Origin: Pediococcus claussenii ATCC BAA-344
GTDB taxonomy: Bacteria > Bacillota > Bacilli > Lactobacillales > Lactobacillaceae
DNA length: 64,000 bases
Direction of reading: 5' to 3'
Assembly (NCBI RefSeq): GCF_000237995.1
Contig: NC_016605.1
Span: forward strand, 186,001-250,000
In this document: positions 1 through 7,981 of the stretch, piece by piece
How positions within the stretch are numbered: position 1 is the stretch's first letter
Layout of the letters: every line of letters begins with the position of its first letter
The notes under the pieces: model-generated
Told to the model about the DNA's origin: nothing
Seen by the model: the letters and a program-made list of their open reading frames with translations, nothing else
Databases searched by the model: none
Program-made: the position numbers and the translations under genes

Positions 1-321
1 CGCCAGCAAATTATTGAAGAAACATATCAAAAAGTCATGAGTAAAGAGCCAAAAAACTTGCCAATACAAGTAAAACAGGTGATTTACACAAGGGTTACCG
101 TTCAGGTTGATAAGAAAATCAAAGACACAAATTCAAAAGTCACGAATGTTGTTAGCAAAATTAAAAGTAATACTAAGAATTTAATTGTTGAGGCGTTTAT
201 CAGGCCATATAAGATTACGTTTCCTTTTACAGTTCTGGCAATGTTAATTGCTTTGTTATTTGAGGAAAAAAGATCATATTTGAAAGTTAAACAACAACAG
301 TTGAAACAAGATATAAAATAA
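1..321 (+). CDS. Partial unknown membrane protein, C-terminal part
   Basis: The reading frame is open to the left edge of the window, so this is the 3' end of a longer gene; the first in-frame ATG (37) is probably internal. The visible 106 residues are lysine-rich and hydrophilic (about residues 1-75), followed by one hydrophobic segment around ITFPFTVLAMLIALLF and a short basic, glutamine-rich tail. That suggests a C-terminal membrane anchor with a cytoplasmic tail. I do not recognise the family. It is followed by a strong bidirectional terminator shared with the convergent MFS gene. Confidence 0.55.
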   Translation, partial: RQQIIEETYQKVMSKEPKNLPIQVKQVIYTRVTVQVDKKIKDTNSKVTNVVSKIKSNTKNLIVEAFIRPYKITFPFTVLAMLIALLFEEKRSYLKVKQQQLKQDIK

Positions 322-383
322 TATGTGAAGTAAAATCCCGATATAAGTTGCAAGTTTTCTAGACAGGTATATATGACTTAATA

Positions 384-455
384 AAAAATAACGGCTCCCA
401 TATCAATTGAGTTTGCATTAAATGCGTGCCACTCGATATGGGAGCCGTTATTTTT
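384..455. terminator. Bidirectional rho-independent terminator
   Basis: A perfect 21-bp stem (384-404 with 435-455) carries A-runs on the left and T-runs on the right, so it works on both strands. The 30-nt apical part holds a further short GAGT/ACTC pairing. It separates the partial gene on the left from the convergent MFS gene. Confidence 0.9.
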
Positions 456-1881
456 ATTTAGCTGAATTTAATGTTGCACTGCGACGCCAACGCACGATTG
501 CAATAACATCTGCAATTGCTAATAGAACTGCTGAAATTAAAAATGCAATTCTCATACCATCAATGAATAAACCGCTTTGATGATAAGGGTAGCTGGAGAT
601 AGTACGGTGTGAAATAGCGCTCATTACTAAGAATAAAGAAGATGTGGACAAACTTACACCTAAAATCATACCTAAGTTTCGTGCTAAAGCATTAACACTA
701 CCGGCGATTCCCAAGCGGCTAAAGGGGACAGCAGACATGACGACCGCATTATTTGGTGATTGGAATAGTCCGGTTCCGATCCCTGCTAATATTGTACCGA
801 TGATAAAGAACCAGATGGGAGTTTGTAAGTTATAGAACATAATTAAGATTTGTGAAATAAGTAAGGTACTCAAGCCTAAAACTGTAATACGAGGGCCACC
901 AAATTTGTCAGATAGAACACCACCAAGTGGTCCGAAAATAACCATGGTTAATGGAACAATTGACATCAATAATCCAGAATAACCGGATGAATAGCCACGC
1001 GCATTAACTAGGTAGTAGGGAATTAAAACGTTGAAGAAAAAACCATTAATGAACACGAATAGGGCTGCTAAAAGGCCTAAGCTATAGTCTGCAATTTTAA
1101 AAATAGACAAATCTAGTAGAGGGTTTTTAGTGTGAGTTTCAACGTAGATAAACATTGCAATTGCAAATAAAGAAATAACAAATGTAGAGATAACCACGGG
1201 GCTAGTGTAACCAACAACAGGGCCTTGAAGTAATGAATAGAAGAAGGTTGCAATAAAAATCATAAACAATAGGGTTCCGATCCAGTCAAGGTTATCACTT
1301 TTCTGTGTTGTTTCAGATTTGGGGAGTGCAATAGCGCCGGCAATGATTGCAATAATTCCAATTGGAACGTTAATCCAAAAGATATAGTTCCATGGCAGGT
1401 AATTGAGAATTAATCCTCCGATAGCGGGACCAGCAACTGACCCAAGGGCAACAAAGGTTCCAATAACTCCCATAGCACGCCCACGCTGCTCCATTGGGAA
1501 GGTGCTGGTTGTGATTCCAAAGCTATTAGACATGGTCATTGCAGCCCCAATAGCTTGAATAACACGTGCACCAAGGAGAAATGCAAGTCCGAGGTTAACC
1601 CCGGCTAAAAATGAGCCAAGAAGGAAAACAGCTGTTCCAATTCGGAATATGACAGTTTTTCCAACTGTGTCCCCCAGTCTGCCAAAAAACATAAGCAAAG
1701 AACTGATGGTCATCAAATAGATTGAAACAACCCATTCAATTTGACTGATTGATACATGGAGTGATCTTGACATGACTGGCATGGCGATGTTGACGATTGA
1801 TCCGTCTAGTGTAGACATAAATGTGAACATGCCAAGCGCAATTAAAATCAAAATTCGTTTTTTTGAATTATTTTCATTCAT
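454..1881 (-). CDS. MFS drug:H+ antiporter, DHA2 (14-TM) family
   Basis: A 475-residue integral membrane protein of the EmrB/QacA type, expected to export drugs or other toxic compounds using the proton gradient. It starts with a short cytoplasmic N-terminus, then a first helix containing the DHA motif TLDGSIVNIAMPVM (about residues 22-37). The loop 2-3 motif GRLGDTVGK is near residue 66, and a motif C-like stretch VALGSVAGPAIGG is near residue 145. The length fits 14 helices. The ATG at 1881 has the ribosome binding site AGAAGGGA about 9 nt upstream. It stands alone, convergent with the left-edge gene. The substrate cannot be read from sequence. Confidence 0.88.
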   Translation of the reverse strand: MNENNSKKRILILIALGMFTFMSTLDGSIVNIAMPVMSRSLHVSISQIEWVVSIYLMTISSLLMFFGRLGDTVGKTVIFRIGTAVFLLGSFLAGVNLGLAFLLGARVIQAIGAAMTMSNSFGITTSTFPMEQRGRAMGVIGTFVALGSVAGPAIGGLILNYLPWNYIFWINVPIGIIAIIAGAIALPKSETTQKSDNLDWIGTLLFMIFIATFFYSLLQGPVVGYTSPVVISTFVISLFAIAMFIYVETHTKNPLLDLSIFKIADYSLGLLAALFVFINGFFFNVLIPYYLVNARGYSSGYSGLLMSIVPLTMVIFGPLGGVLSDKFGGPRITVLGLSTLLISQILIMFYNLQTPIWFFIIGTILAGIGTGLFQSPNNAVVMSAVPFSRLGIAGSVNALARNLGMILGVSLSTSSLFLVMSAISHRTISSYPYHQSGLFIDGMRIAFLISAVLLAIADVIAIVRWRRSATLNSAK

Positions 1882-1981
1882 AAATTAAAATCCCTTCTTC
1901 AAAAACAAGTAGTAATAATAAATATTCCACTTTCTGCAGTATATTTCAACTAATCTTTCTGATCTAGGAAGTATGTGAGTA

Positions 1982-2491
1982 TTAATTTACACTTTGTACG
2001 ATGCCAGCAGCACGGAGAAACATCATGGTAACAATTGGTCCGACAAAGGTAAAACCACGTCTTTTAAGATCTTTTACAATGTTTTGAATGAATGATTGGT
2101 TATTTGCAAGTTGATCTTCAAGTGCGCCATCAACTAATTTAGGTTGGTTATCGGTAAAGCTCCATAGGTACTTGGAAAATGACCCAAATTCTGATTGAAC
2201 TTTGAGGACAGCCCGAGCATCAATAATAACAGCTTTTATTTTACGATTATTGTGAATCATATCAGGGTTGTTCATAGGAATAGAAAGATCTTCAGGATTT
2301 AGTGCTGCAACTTTTTTAATATCAAAGTTAAAGAAAACTTGGCGAAATACAGGTAATTTGCTAGCCGAAGCCTTCCAACTGAGACCTGCTTGAAAAATGC
2401 CAACAGTTAATAACTCAAATAATTCTGTATCGTTATGGGTTGGATGCCCAAAACGCTTGTGATATTCTTGCACGCCATCTGATTCGACCAT
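1982..2491 (-). CDS. DNA-3-methyladenine glycosylase I-like protein (Tag family), divergent
   Basis: A 169-residue Tag-family protein; the family removes 3-methyladenine from alkylated DNA. Conserved blocks are YH (10-11), FQAGLSW (33-39) with the base-stacking Trp, DARAVLKVQ (about 91-99), LWSF, and KRRGFTFVGP near the C-terminus. It differs from E. coli Tag in two ways. The Glu of the EGQQAGLSW motif (E38) aligns with Gly31. The zinc-binding Cys at the N-terminus and the C-terminal His/Cys pair are absent; the protein ends soon after the conserved core. The start at 2491 has AAAGGAG at good spacing. Activity on 3-methyladenine is therefore uncertain. Confidence 0.78.
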   Translation of the reverse strand: MVESDGVQEYHKRFGHPTHNDTELFELLTVGIFQAGLSWKASASKLPVFRQVFFNFDIKKVAALNPEDLSIPMNNPDMIHNNRKIKAVIIDARAVLKVQSEFGSFSKYLWSFTDNQPKLVDGALEDQLANNQSFIQNIVKDLKRRGFTFVGPIVTMMFLRAAGIVQSVN

Positions 2492-2515
2492 GTGACTTCT
2501 CCTTTTGTTATAAAT

Positions 2516-2543
2516 AAAAAATCAACCACTACATGGGTTGATT
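2516..2543 (-). terminator. Rho-independent terminator of the small HTH-like gene
   Basis: An 8-bp perfect stem (AATCAACC at 2520-2527 with GGTTGATT at 2536-2543) is followed, on the minus strand, by a T-rich run. It lies just downstream of the 59-residue minus-strand gene. Confidence 0.65.
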
Positions 2544-2572
2544 AAATAGTTACTGGATTATTTACTAATGAT

Positions 2573-2752
2573 TTAGCGTATAAATTCTTTAATGCGCCTC
2601 AAATCATCATCTGTAGGTGTATACGAATTGTTTTTAATGCGATGAATCTTCTCTACTGATAAATGTGTGCCAAATGCCACATCAGCATCTGTCAAATCAT
2701 TTTCGCGTTGATATTTAATGATTTCTTCTGCCAAATTTGTTACATCATCCAT
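2573..2752 (-). CDS. Small HTH-like protein, 59 aa
   Basis: The ATG at 2752 is preceded by GGAGGG with about 9 nt spacing, and the frame runs 59 codons to TAA. The protein begins MDDVTNLAEEIIKYQ and continues as predicted helices with the look of an HTH: a helix ending YQRENDLTD, then ADVAFGTHLSVEKIHRIK as a possible turn and recognition helix. Similar short proteins occur in lactobacilli (I recall the label LBP_cg2779 family, not verified). It could be a small DNA-binding protein. It lies between tag and guaC on the same strand and has its own terminator. Confidence 0.7.
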   Translation of the reverse strand: MDDVTNLAEEIIKYQRENDLTDADVAFGTHLSVEKIHRIKNNSYTPTDDDLRRIKEFIR

Positions 2753-2798
2753 AAACTTAACCCTCCGTTTACTTGTTACTTAGAATCCTACCATAAGT

Positions 2799-2921
2799 GA
2801 GAGGGTGCAACAAGCCGTTTAGTTCCTAAGCATTAACGGAAAATGGTAATTATGAAGTTTTAGGTCTTGGTTACCATTTGGAGTTAAGCGAAAGAAAACT
2901 GGATCGTTAAGCTTGTCTCAA
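2799..2921 (+). repeat. Nested-hairpin repeat, copy A
   Basis: One of eight related palindromic elements. Its left arm reads GAGAGGGTGCAACAAGCC and its right arm ends AAGCTTGTCTCAAC. Nested pairings are GAG/CTC, CAAGC/GCTTG, TTAAC/GTTAA and an inner 9-bp stem AAATGGTAA/TTACCATTT. By comparison with the other copies it is in plus orientation, so it is antisense to the flanking minus-strand genes. There is no T-run, so it is not an ordinary terminator. Confidence 0.7.
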
Positions 2922-2951
2922 CTACAAACAGAAGATTAACACAACTAAATG

Positions 2952-3923
2952 CTAATCTCCATTGAAAATGGTATTGCGTACAATAGTATACCCAACTTTT
3001 CTAATAGCTTCTAAGTTGCGACCGCCGGAATATGAAATTGATGATTGTAAGTCTTCTTTCATTTCACTAAGTGTGTCAAGGATACTATTTTTTGCTGGGA
3101 CCCAAAGCTTTTTGCCCTCGACGTTTTTATGAATACCTTTTTGATACTCTGAGGCGCTCCCAAAGTATTCTTTAAATGTTTTTCCGTCCTCAACTTTAGT
3201 CTTACCAGGAGATTCAATGTGGCCGGCCATTAAAGATCCAATCATTACCATACTGGCACCAAAGCGGATTGATTTAGCTATATCACCATTTGTTCGGATT
3301 CCACCATCGGCAATGATGGGTTTACGAGCCGCAGAAGCGCATGCCTTAATAGCAGAAAGTTGCCAGCCACCAGTACCAAATCCTGTTTTAACCTTGGTGA
3401 TGCAGGCTCTACCGGGACCGATTCCAACTTTGGTAGCATCTGCACCGGCTTCTTCGAGGTCAATTACGGCTTGCGGAGTGCCAACGTTACCAGCAATCAC
3501 GAAACTTGCTGGAAGGTGCTTTTTTAGATATTTAATCATATTAATAACGGATAGAGAATGACCATGCGCTATATCGATGGTGATGTAATCAGGAGTGAGG
3601 CGTTTTTCTACGAGAGAATCAATAAAGCGATATTCATCAGCTTTAACGCCAACGCTAATAGAACTAAATAGTTCGGCCTTTTTCATCTCTTTGATGAAAT
3701 CGATTCGACTTTCAGGATTAAATCTGTGCATAACATAAAAATAACCATTCTTTGCTAATAATGTTGCAATTTTTTCATTGATAACAGTTTGCATGTTTGC
3801 TGGAATTACTGGAATTTTAAAAGTCCTATTTCCGAACTTTACTGTTGTATCACATTCAGATCGGCTATTGACGACACACATTTCAGGGATGAGCTGAATA
3901 TCTTCATAATCGAATGATTCCAT
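2952..3923 (-). CDS. guaC: GMP reductase
   Basis: Catalyses NADPH-dependent conversion of GMP to IMP in purine salvage. The 323-residue protein aligns closely along its whole length with Bacillus subtilis GuaC. Hallmarks are [13 protein letters not shown] at the start, PANMQT (41-46), and the catalytic loop [15 protein letters not shown] with the thioimidate Cys at 174, followed by [11 protein letters not shown] and [16 protein letters not shown] chose the ATG at 3923: it has AAGGAG 10 nt upstream and matches homologue N-termini, whereas an in-frame ATG at 3956 would add 11 unsupported residues. It is a single gene with a possible PurR operator upstream. Confidence 0.93.
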   Translation of the reverse strand: MESFDYEDIQLIPEMCVVNSRSECDTTVKFGNRTFKIPVIPANMQTVINEKIATLLAKNGYFYVMHRFNPESRIDFIKEMKKAELFSSISVGVKADEYRFIDSLVEKRLTPDYITIDIAHGHSLSVINMIKYLKKHLPASFVIAGNVGTPQAVIDLEEAGADATKVGIGPGRACITKVKTGFGTGGWQLSAIKACASAARKPIIADGGIRTNGDIAKSIRFGASMVMIGSLMAGHIESPGKTKVEDGKTFKEYFGSASEYQKGIHKNVEGKKLWVPAKNSILDTLSEMKEDLQSSISYSGGRNLEAIRKVGYTIVRNTIFNGD

Positions 3924-3973
3924 GACATTAAATCTCCTTAGTTTTAAAAATAACATTAAACAACCATTTAATA

Positions 3974-4018
3974 ATATACGAAATATATAATTAAATCAAC
4001 CTTAAATAGTTCGTATAT
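3974..4018 (-). promoter_or_regulatory. Candidate PurR operator: two inverted PurBox-like sites
   Basis: ATATACGAAATAT (3974-3986) and, on the other strand, ATATACGAACTAT (4006-4018) each match the PurBox consensus AWWWCCGAACWWT with one or two changes. They face each other, 19 bp apart, about 50-95 bp upstream of the guaC start. Inverted PurBox pairs are the PurR/PRPP-responsive arrangement in Bacillus and relatives, usually with 16-17 bp spacing. The assignment is inference. Confidence 0.5.
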
Positions 4019-4032
4019 AATCAAAAATAAAC

Positions 4033-4077
4033 AAAAAAAGTAACTATCACTACGTCATACGTAGGATAATTACTTTT
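4033..4077 (-). terminator. Terminator of the lmrB-DUF4811 operon
   Basis: A hairpin pairs AAAAGTAA-type arms and an inner TACGT/ACGTA stem. On the minus strand it is followed by a run of seven T. It lies directly after the DUF4811 stop codon. Confidence 0.8.
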
Positions 4078-4090
4078 GAAATTATGCGAA

Positions 4091-4855
4091 TTATTTTTTA
4101 GCCTCGGCTATTAATTTATCCATGGCTTTAGCTTGAAATTCTGCCCCATATTTAGCAGCGGCCTCTTTAGAAGTTTGCTGAATAAGAGCTTGCTTTGATT
4201 TTGGACTTAATTGTGGGTCCTTCATCATGGCCTTCATAACAGTTTCCTTAACTGTTGCTTCAACCTTAGGCTTAACGTAAGCTTCGCCCTCGCTCTTCAT
4301 CTTTCCTTGGTTGGCCTTTACAAGTTTTTGTAGCTTAGCAGCTTGTGTAGTTGAAAAATTTTGCCAATCCTTTGGTATATAAAAGATATTGTGACGTTTA
4401 ATTAATTTGTGATTATTATCAGCGATTCCAAACCAGAATTTGTAGGCACCGTTCTTGTAAACCCAACGAGTTGTTTTTGTAACTAACTTTGCATCTTCGT
4501 TGTTAGAATCTTTTACTACATTACTGGTTTTATCAACTGGAGTATGACCAGGTTTCTTTTGATCTTCGGTTTTTTTATAAATGTAAACTTGTTCAGTTCC
4601 CTTTGTGCCAATGTTTTGATATAAAAGCATTGGCATCTGCTTAGAAGGAGATGGTGAGTATATTTTACTAGAAGTTTCTTCCGTAACTTTTTTCATACCA
4701 AAATGCTCACGATCATTTAATACCATTGCAGTCATACTTCCAATAATAATAATTGCAAATAGAAATGATGTAATGATACGTGGCAAGGATTTTGAAATTA
4801 ATGCCATGGAAATAAATAGACAGAGTACTGCCAATATTAGAAGGTAAATAATCAT
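4091..4855 (-). CDS. DUF4811-type membrane-anchored protein
   Basis: 254 residues with two closely spaced N-terminal hydrophobic helices (about 1-20 and 27-47). An extracytoplasmic domain follows, then an alanine/lysine-rich helical C-terminus (about 165-254). The architecture and the position immediately after an LmrB-type exporter match the DUF4811 family of lactobacilli. Its ATG overlaps the exporter stop codon by one base (TAATG), so the two are translationally coupled. This suggests an accessory role to the exporter; the biochemical function is unknown. Confidence 0.72.
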   Translation of the reverse strand: MIIYLLILAVLCLFISMALISKSLPRIITSFLFAIIIIGSMTAMVLNDREHFGMKKVTEETSSKIYSPSPSKQMPMLLYQNIGTKGTEQVYIYKKTEDQKKPGHTPVDKTSNVVKDSNNEDAKLVTKTTRWVYKNGAYKFWFGIADNNHKLIKRHNIFYIPKDWQNFSTTQAAKLQKLVKANQGKMKSEGEAYVKPKVEATVKETVMKAMMKDPQLSPKSKQALIQQTSKEAAAKYGAEFQAKAMDKLIAEAKK

Positions 4856-6333
4856 TATTTTTCGCCTCCCTTTGTTGATACAACTTGTGCTTGGCTACCA
4901 GCTTTATTGCTGATGAAGAATGAAATTACTAAACCAATTACACAGAATAGGATGGCAACCCAGAATGTTGCGTGATATCCAGAAATAGTAGCATTAAGTG
5001 CTTGATCCTTGTACGCAAGTGGCGTTTCTTTAAGGATATGTTTTGCAGGCATATCGGTTTTAGTTACATTAGTTAAAATACTGATTAAAATAGCAGTACC
5101 AACAGAACTAGCAACTTGACGAAGGGTATTATTAACGGCAGTTCCGTGACCCATCATGTTAAATGGAAGAGCGTTCATACCAGCAGTTGTAACAGGCATC
5201 ATGGTCATAGCAATACCTGCCATCCGTGTGGCGTAAAGTACAATCAAATAAATCATTGGCGTTGTACGGGTAATAAATGCAAACGGAATTGTTCCAGCAG
5301 TTAATAGGAACATACCAGTAATAGCTAAGCGGCGAGCACCAATACGGTCAAACAGACGACCAGTAATTGGACTTAAAATACCCATCATAAGAGCACCAGG
5401 TAAAAGGGTTAATCCAGAATGAAAAGCCGATTCACCACGTACAATTTGAATATATAATGGCATAACCATTTCAACACCAACCATTGCCATCATCGAAAAT
5501 GAACTAAGAAGTGCCGATACAGAAAACTCAGGATTCTTAAGAACACGTAACTCAAGGAATGGCTTATCGATTGTAAGCTGACGCCAACCGAATAGAACAA
5601 TGAAAATGACACCAGCGATTAAGGTTGAAATAACAATTGCGCTTCCCCAACCCTTATCCCCAACTTCTGAGAATCCGTATAGTAAACTACCAAAACCGAC
5701 TGTAGATAGAATTGCTGAAAGCCAGTCCAGCTTAGTTTTTGATGTGTCAAGAACATCGCGCATGAAAAATGCACCAGCGAGAAGAACTAATATAACGATT
5801 GGAATAATCATTCCAAATAATGTACGCCATTGGTAATTATCAATAACCCATCCAGAAAGAGTAGGTCCAATAGCGGGTGCTACACCGATAACTAATCCGG
5901 CCATACCCATGGCAGCCCCACGAGCATTAGCAGGGAAGATTGATAACATCAAGGTTTGTAAAAGTGGCATTGAGATACCAACACCAATTGCTTGAATCAA
6001 ACGTCCAGTCAGTAAGAAACTAAAATTAGGTGCGGTGTAACACATAATAGTACCAATTAAAAACACCGACATGGCCGACAAATAAAGACGTTTTGATGGA
6101 ACCCGTCCGGTTAGCCAAGCACTAATTGGAATCATAATTCCGTTAACCATCAAAAATCCAGTGGTTAACCACTGTACAGTCGAGGTACTAATATCAAACG
6201 CCTTCATTAAAGTTGGAAAAGCAGTACTTAAAATAGTTTGATTCAGCACCGTACAGAAGGTACCAATAAGCAAAACGGCAACCAAGAGTCCACGTCGGTA
6301 TGGTTTGCCATGCGCATCAATTGCTTGATTCAT
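4855..6333 (-). CDS. lmrB: MFS multidrug exporter, DHA2 family, LmrB-like
   Basis: A 492-residue, 14-helix drug:H+ antiporter of the LmrB/EmrB type. After a short cytoplasmic start, helix 1 carries VLNQTILSTAFPTLM. Motif GRLIQAIGVGISMPLLQ is near residue 110, and the motif C-like VIGVAPAIGPTLSGWVID is near 147. It is encoded with a DUF4811 protein and lies divergent from a MerR regulator; a palindromic operator overlaps the -35 boxes of both promoters. The minus-strand promoter reads TTGACA, 17 bp, TATATT (6400 to 6372). The substrate is not known. Confidence 0.85.
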   Translation of the reverse strand: MNQAIDAHGKPYRRGLLVAVLLIGTFCTVLNQTILSTAFPTLMKAFDISTSTVQWLTTGFLMVNGIMIPISAWLTGRVPSKRLYLSAMSVFLIGTIMCYTAPNFSFLLTGRLIQAIGVGISMPLLQTLMLSIFPANARGAAMGMAGLVIGVAPAIGPTLSGWVIDNYQWRTLFGMIIPIVILVLLAGAFFMRDVLDTSKTKLDWLSAILSTVGFGSLLYGFSEVGDKGWGSAIVISTLIAGVIFIVLFGWRQLTIDKPFLELRVLKNPEFSVSALLSSFSMMAMVGVEMVMPLYIQIVRGESAFHSGLTLLPGALMMGILSPITGRLFDRIGARRLAITGMFLLTAGTIPFAFITRTTPMIYLIVLYATRMAGIAMTMMPVTTAGMNALPFNMMGHGTAVNNTLRQVASSVGTAILISILTNVTKTDMPAKHILKETPLAYKDQALNATISGYHATFWVAILFCVIGLVISFFISNKAGSQAQVVSTKGGEK

Positions 6334-6371
6334 AAATTTACATCTTCTTTCATAAAAAATAAGTCTAGAAT

Positions 6372-6433
6372 AATATAGCCCCTTAATTAATCTTTGTCAA
6401 CTTATTTGACAAACGTGTCAAAAAATATACAAT
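6372..6433. promoter_or_regulatory. Divergent promoters with palindromic MerR/GlnR-like operator
   Basis: Leftward promoter for lmrB: TTGACA as the complement of 6395-6400, 17-bp spacer, TATATT as the complement of 6372-6377. Rightward promoter for the MerR gene: TTGACA 6406-6411, 16-bp spacer, TACAAT 6428-6433. Over them lie TTGTCAA-N5-TTGACAA (6394-6412) and TTTGACAAACGTGTCAAA (6405-6422), giving three half-sites. The site TGTCA-N7-TGACA (6395-6411) fits the TGTNA-N7-TNACA consensus known for MerR-fold GlnR/TnrA. Confidence 0.7.
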
Positions 6434-6489
6434 GGTTGTTGTAATTGTTTACAAGGGTATTTGATTTAAATAAAATATAGGTGATAATT

Positions 6490-6945
6490 ATGGATATGGA
6501 AAGTGCAACAGAACGTTTTAAAAGGGTCAAATTTCTTTTAAACCAAGAAGCTCTCCTATTAAGTATTGGGGATGTTGCAAAAGCAATTGGCTCAACAACA
6601 CGTCAACTTAGGTATTGGAAAAAGAAAGGATACATTAATGGTATTCAATCTGGAACTGGTCAACGTAAATTTAATTATCCTGAAGTAATTAGAGCGGGTG
6701 TTATTCAGGGGCTAATTGAAGATGGATATACCTTATCAGGGGCGGTAAAACGCTCTAAAGAAAATGATTTTGTGTTTAAAGAATTAAGGGAATTACTGTC
6801 AGAGCGCTTTAATAATGTATATGAAAGAGACGACGGAGTCGAATTTGATTTGGGGGAAATTGAGGATTGTGAGCCTAATCAACATTTATTCGTTGTTTTA
6901 AGAAATAATGGAAAAAACGGATTCCGAATTGGTTCACACGATTAA
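6490..6945 (+). CDS. MerR/GlnR-fold transcriptional regulator, probably of lmrB
   Basis: A 151-residue DNA-binding protein. The winged HTH of the MerR superfamily spans about residues 20-90: LSIGDVAKAIGSTTRQLRYW, followed by the wing GTGQRKFNYPEVIR. The RQLRYWKKKGYI segment is closer to the GlnR branch (RQIRYYE) than to metal-sensing MerR. The C-terminal 60 residues lack the cysteines of metal sensors and are acidic in part. Divergent orientation to lmrB and the shared palindrome point to control of the exporter and of itself. ATG 6490 is chosen because AGGTGA lies 5 nt upstream; the GTG at 6481 would overlap that site. Confidence 0.85.
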   Translation: MDMESATERFKRVKFLLNQEALLLSIGDVAKAIGSTTRQLRYWKKKGYINGIQSGTGQRKFNYPEVIRAGVIQGLIEDGYTLSGAVKRSKENDFVFKELRELLSERFNNVYERDDGVEFDLGEIEDCEPNQHLFVVLRNNGKNGFRIGSHD

Positions 6946-7003
6946 AATTAATTGACTAGAAGCTAGTAAGTATTATAGAATCAGAATGTAATTAAATAGC
7001 AGG

Positions 7004-7126
7004 TTCATCTTCAAGGGGCAGGGTGTAATTCCCGACCGGTGGTACAGTCCATGACCCGTCGTTTTGGCGGTTGATTCGGTGTAATTCCGAAACCGATAGT
7101 TAAAGTCTAGATAAAGGAAGATTGAA
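7004..7126 (+). ncRNA. FMN riboswitch (RFN element)
   Basis: The conserved RFN blocks are present in order: GGGGCAGGGTG, CCCGACCGGTGGT, ACAGTCC, GACCCG, TTGATTCGGTG and CCGAAACCGATAGTTAAAGTC. The closing P1 stem is TTCATCTTC (7004-7012) with GAAGAT and TGAA (7117-7126). It controls ribU downstream. A terminator hairpin follows at 7171-7207, consistent with transcription attenuation when FMN is bound. Confidence 0.95.
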
Positions 7127-7170
7127 TTTATTTGCGTATTTAGTCTTTTTCAATTTTTTTGATAAAAACT

Positions 7171-7207
7171 AAAGCCATTGCCCCTTTTTTTGAGCAATGG
7201 CTTTTTT
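7171..7207 (+). terminator. Terminator of the FMN riboswitch expression platform
   Basis: The stem AAAGCCATTGC (7171-7181) pairs with GCAATGGCTTT (7194-7204) and is followed by a T-run. It lies between the RFN aptamer and the ribU start codon, so it is the likely switching element. Confidence 0.85.
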
Positions 7208-7254
7208 GCGTAAATAGACCAAGAAGGTGCTCCTACAATTAGGAGGAATTTTTG

Positions 7255-7830
7255 ATGGGCGTTTCTAGTATTAAACGATTAGTAGCAGTTGCTATGTTAG
7301 CTGCAATTTCGTTTGTTTTGCTATTTATAGGTTTTCCGGTTTTACCTGGTTTTAGTTTTTTAAAGGTGGATTTTGCTAACTTACCAATTCTAATTGGTGC
7401 CGTGGCATTTGGACCAGTATGGGGTGCAGTTACGGCTGTTTTAGGTGGATTATTAGATGTTATGCTTAAAGATGGTGGTCCTGTGGGGATGCTGGGTGTA
7501 GCAGCTAATTTATTAGCTACGTTATCATATGTACTACCGATTTATTATTGGACCAAAAATAGTGCCAAGGAATCTGGAAAGATACGTGTGCGAAAGCTCA
7601 TGATTGGGATTGGTGTTGGAACAATTCTGATGACGGCTATTATGTCATTAGCTAATCTGTTCGTGTTGCTGCCTATTTATATGAAGTTAGCAAGTTTTCA
7701 AGTTAGCGTTTCAACTCTTAACATGGTTGTTTATGGGGTAATACCTTTCAACTTAATTAAAGGAATATTAGTCGGCTTGGTAATTGCTATTTTGTTTTAC
7801 CGATTACTACCAATTGTTAAACGAGGTTAA
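7255..7830 (+). CDS. ribU: Riboflavin ECF transporter S-component
   Basis: A 191-residue, mostly hydrophobic protein with about six helices. It matches the RibU family, which binds riboflavin and docks on the shared EcfAA'T module. The typical stretch LPILIGAVAFGPVWGAVTAV is near residue 45, followed by GGLLDVML. The FMN riboswitch in its leader fixes the substrate as riboflavin or FMN. ATG 7255 has AGGAGGA 7 nt upstream; an upstream TTG at 7252 is less likely. No EcfA/T genes are in this window, so the energising module must be encoded elsewhere. Confidence 0.93.
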   Translation: MGVSSIKRLVAVAMLAAISFVLLFIGFPVLPGFSFLKVDFANLPILIGAVAFGPVWGAVTAVLGGLLDVMLKDGGPVGMLGVAANLLATLSYVLPIYYWTKNSAKESGKIRVRKLMIGIGVGTILMTAIMSLANLFVLLPIYMKLASFQVSVSTLNMVVYGVIPFNLIKGILVGLVIAILFYRLLPIVKRG

Positions 7831-7840
7831 TAAGAGGTTC

Positions 7841-7907
7841 AAAAACGGGATGTCCCTAAAATGGTTTGTATTACAACAAATCTTTTTAGGAATATCCCGT
7901 TTTTTTT
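7841..7907 (+). terminator. Terminator after ribU
   Basis: A two-stage hairpin (AAAAACGGGAT with ATCCCGTTTTT, inner CCTAAAA with TTTTTAGG) ends in a run of eight T. Confidence 0.85.
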
Positions 7908-7981
7908 GCAAGTACAATCTTACTTTTTAATATGTATTTTTACTTGCTAATGGGTATAATATTATGCTAAGGAGGGCATAT

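Noticed and set aside
6395-6411. Binding site of the global GlnR controlling nitrogen genes
   Set aside because: Kept only as a consensus match; no nitrogen gene is present, and the adjacent MerR-type regulator is the simpler candidate.
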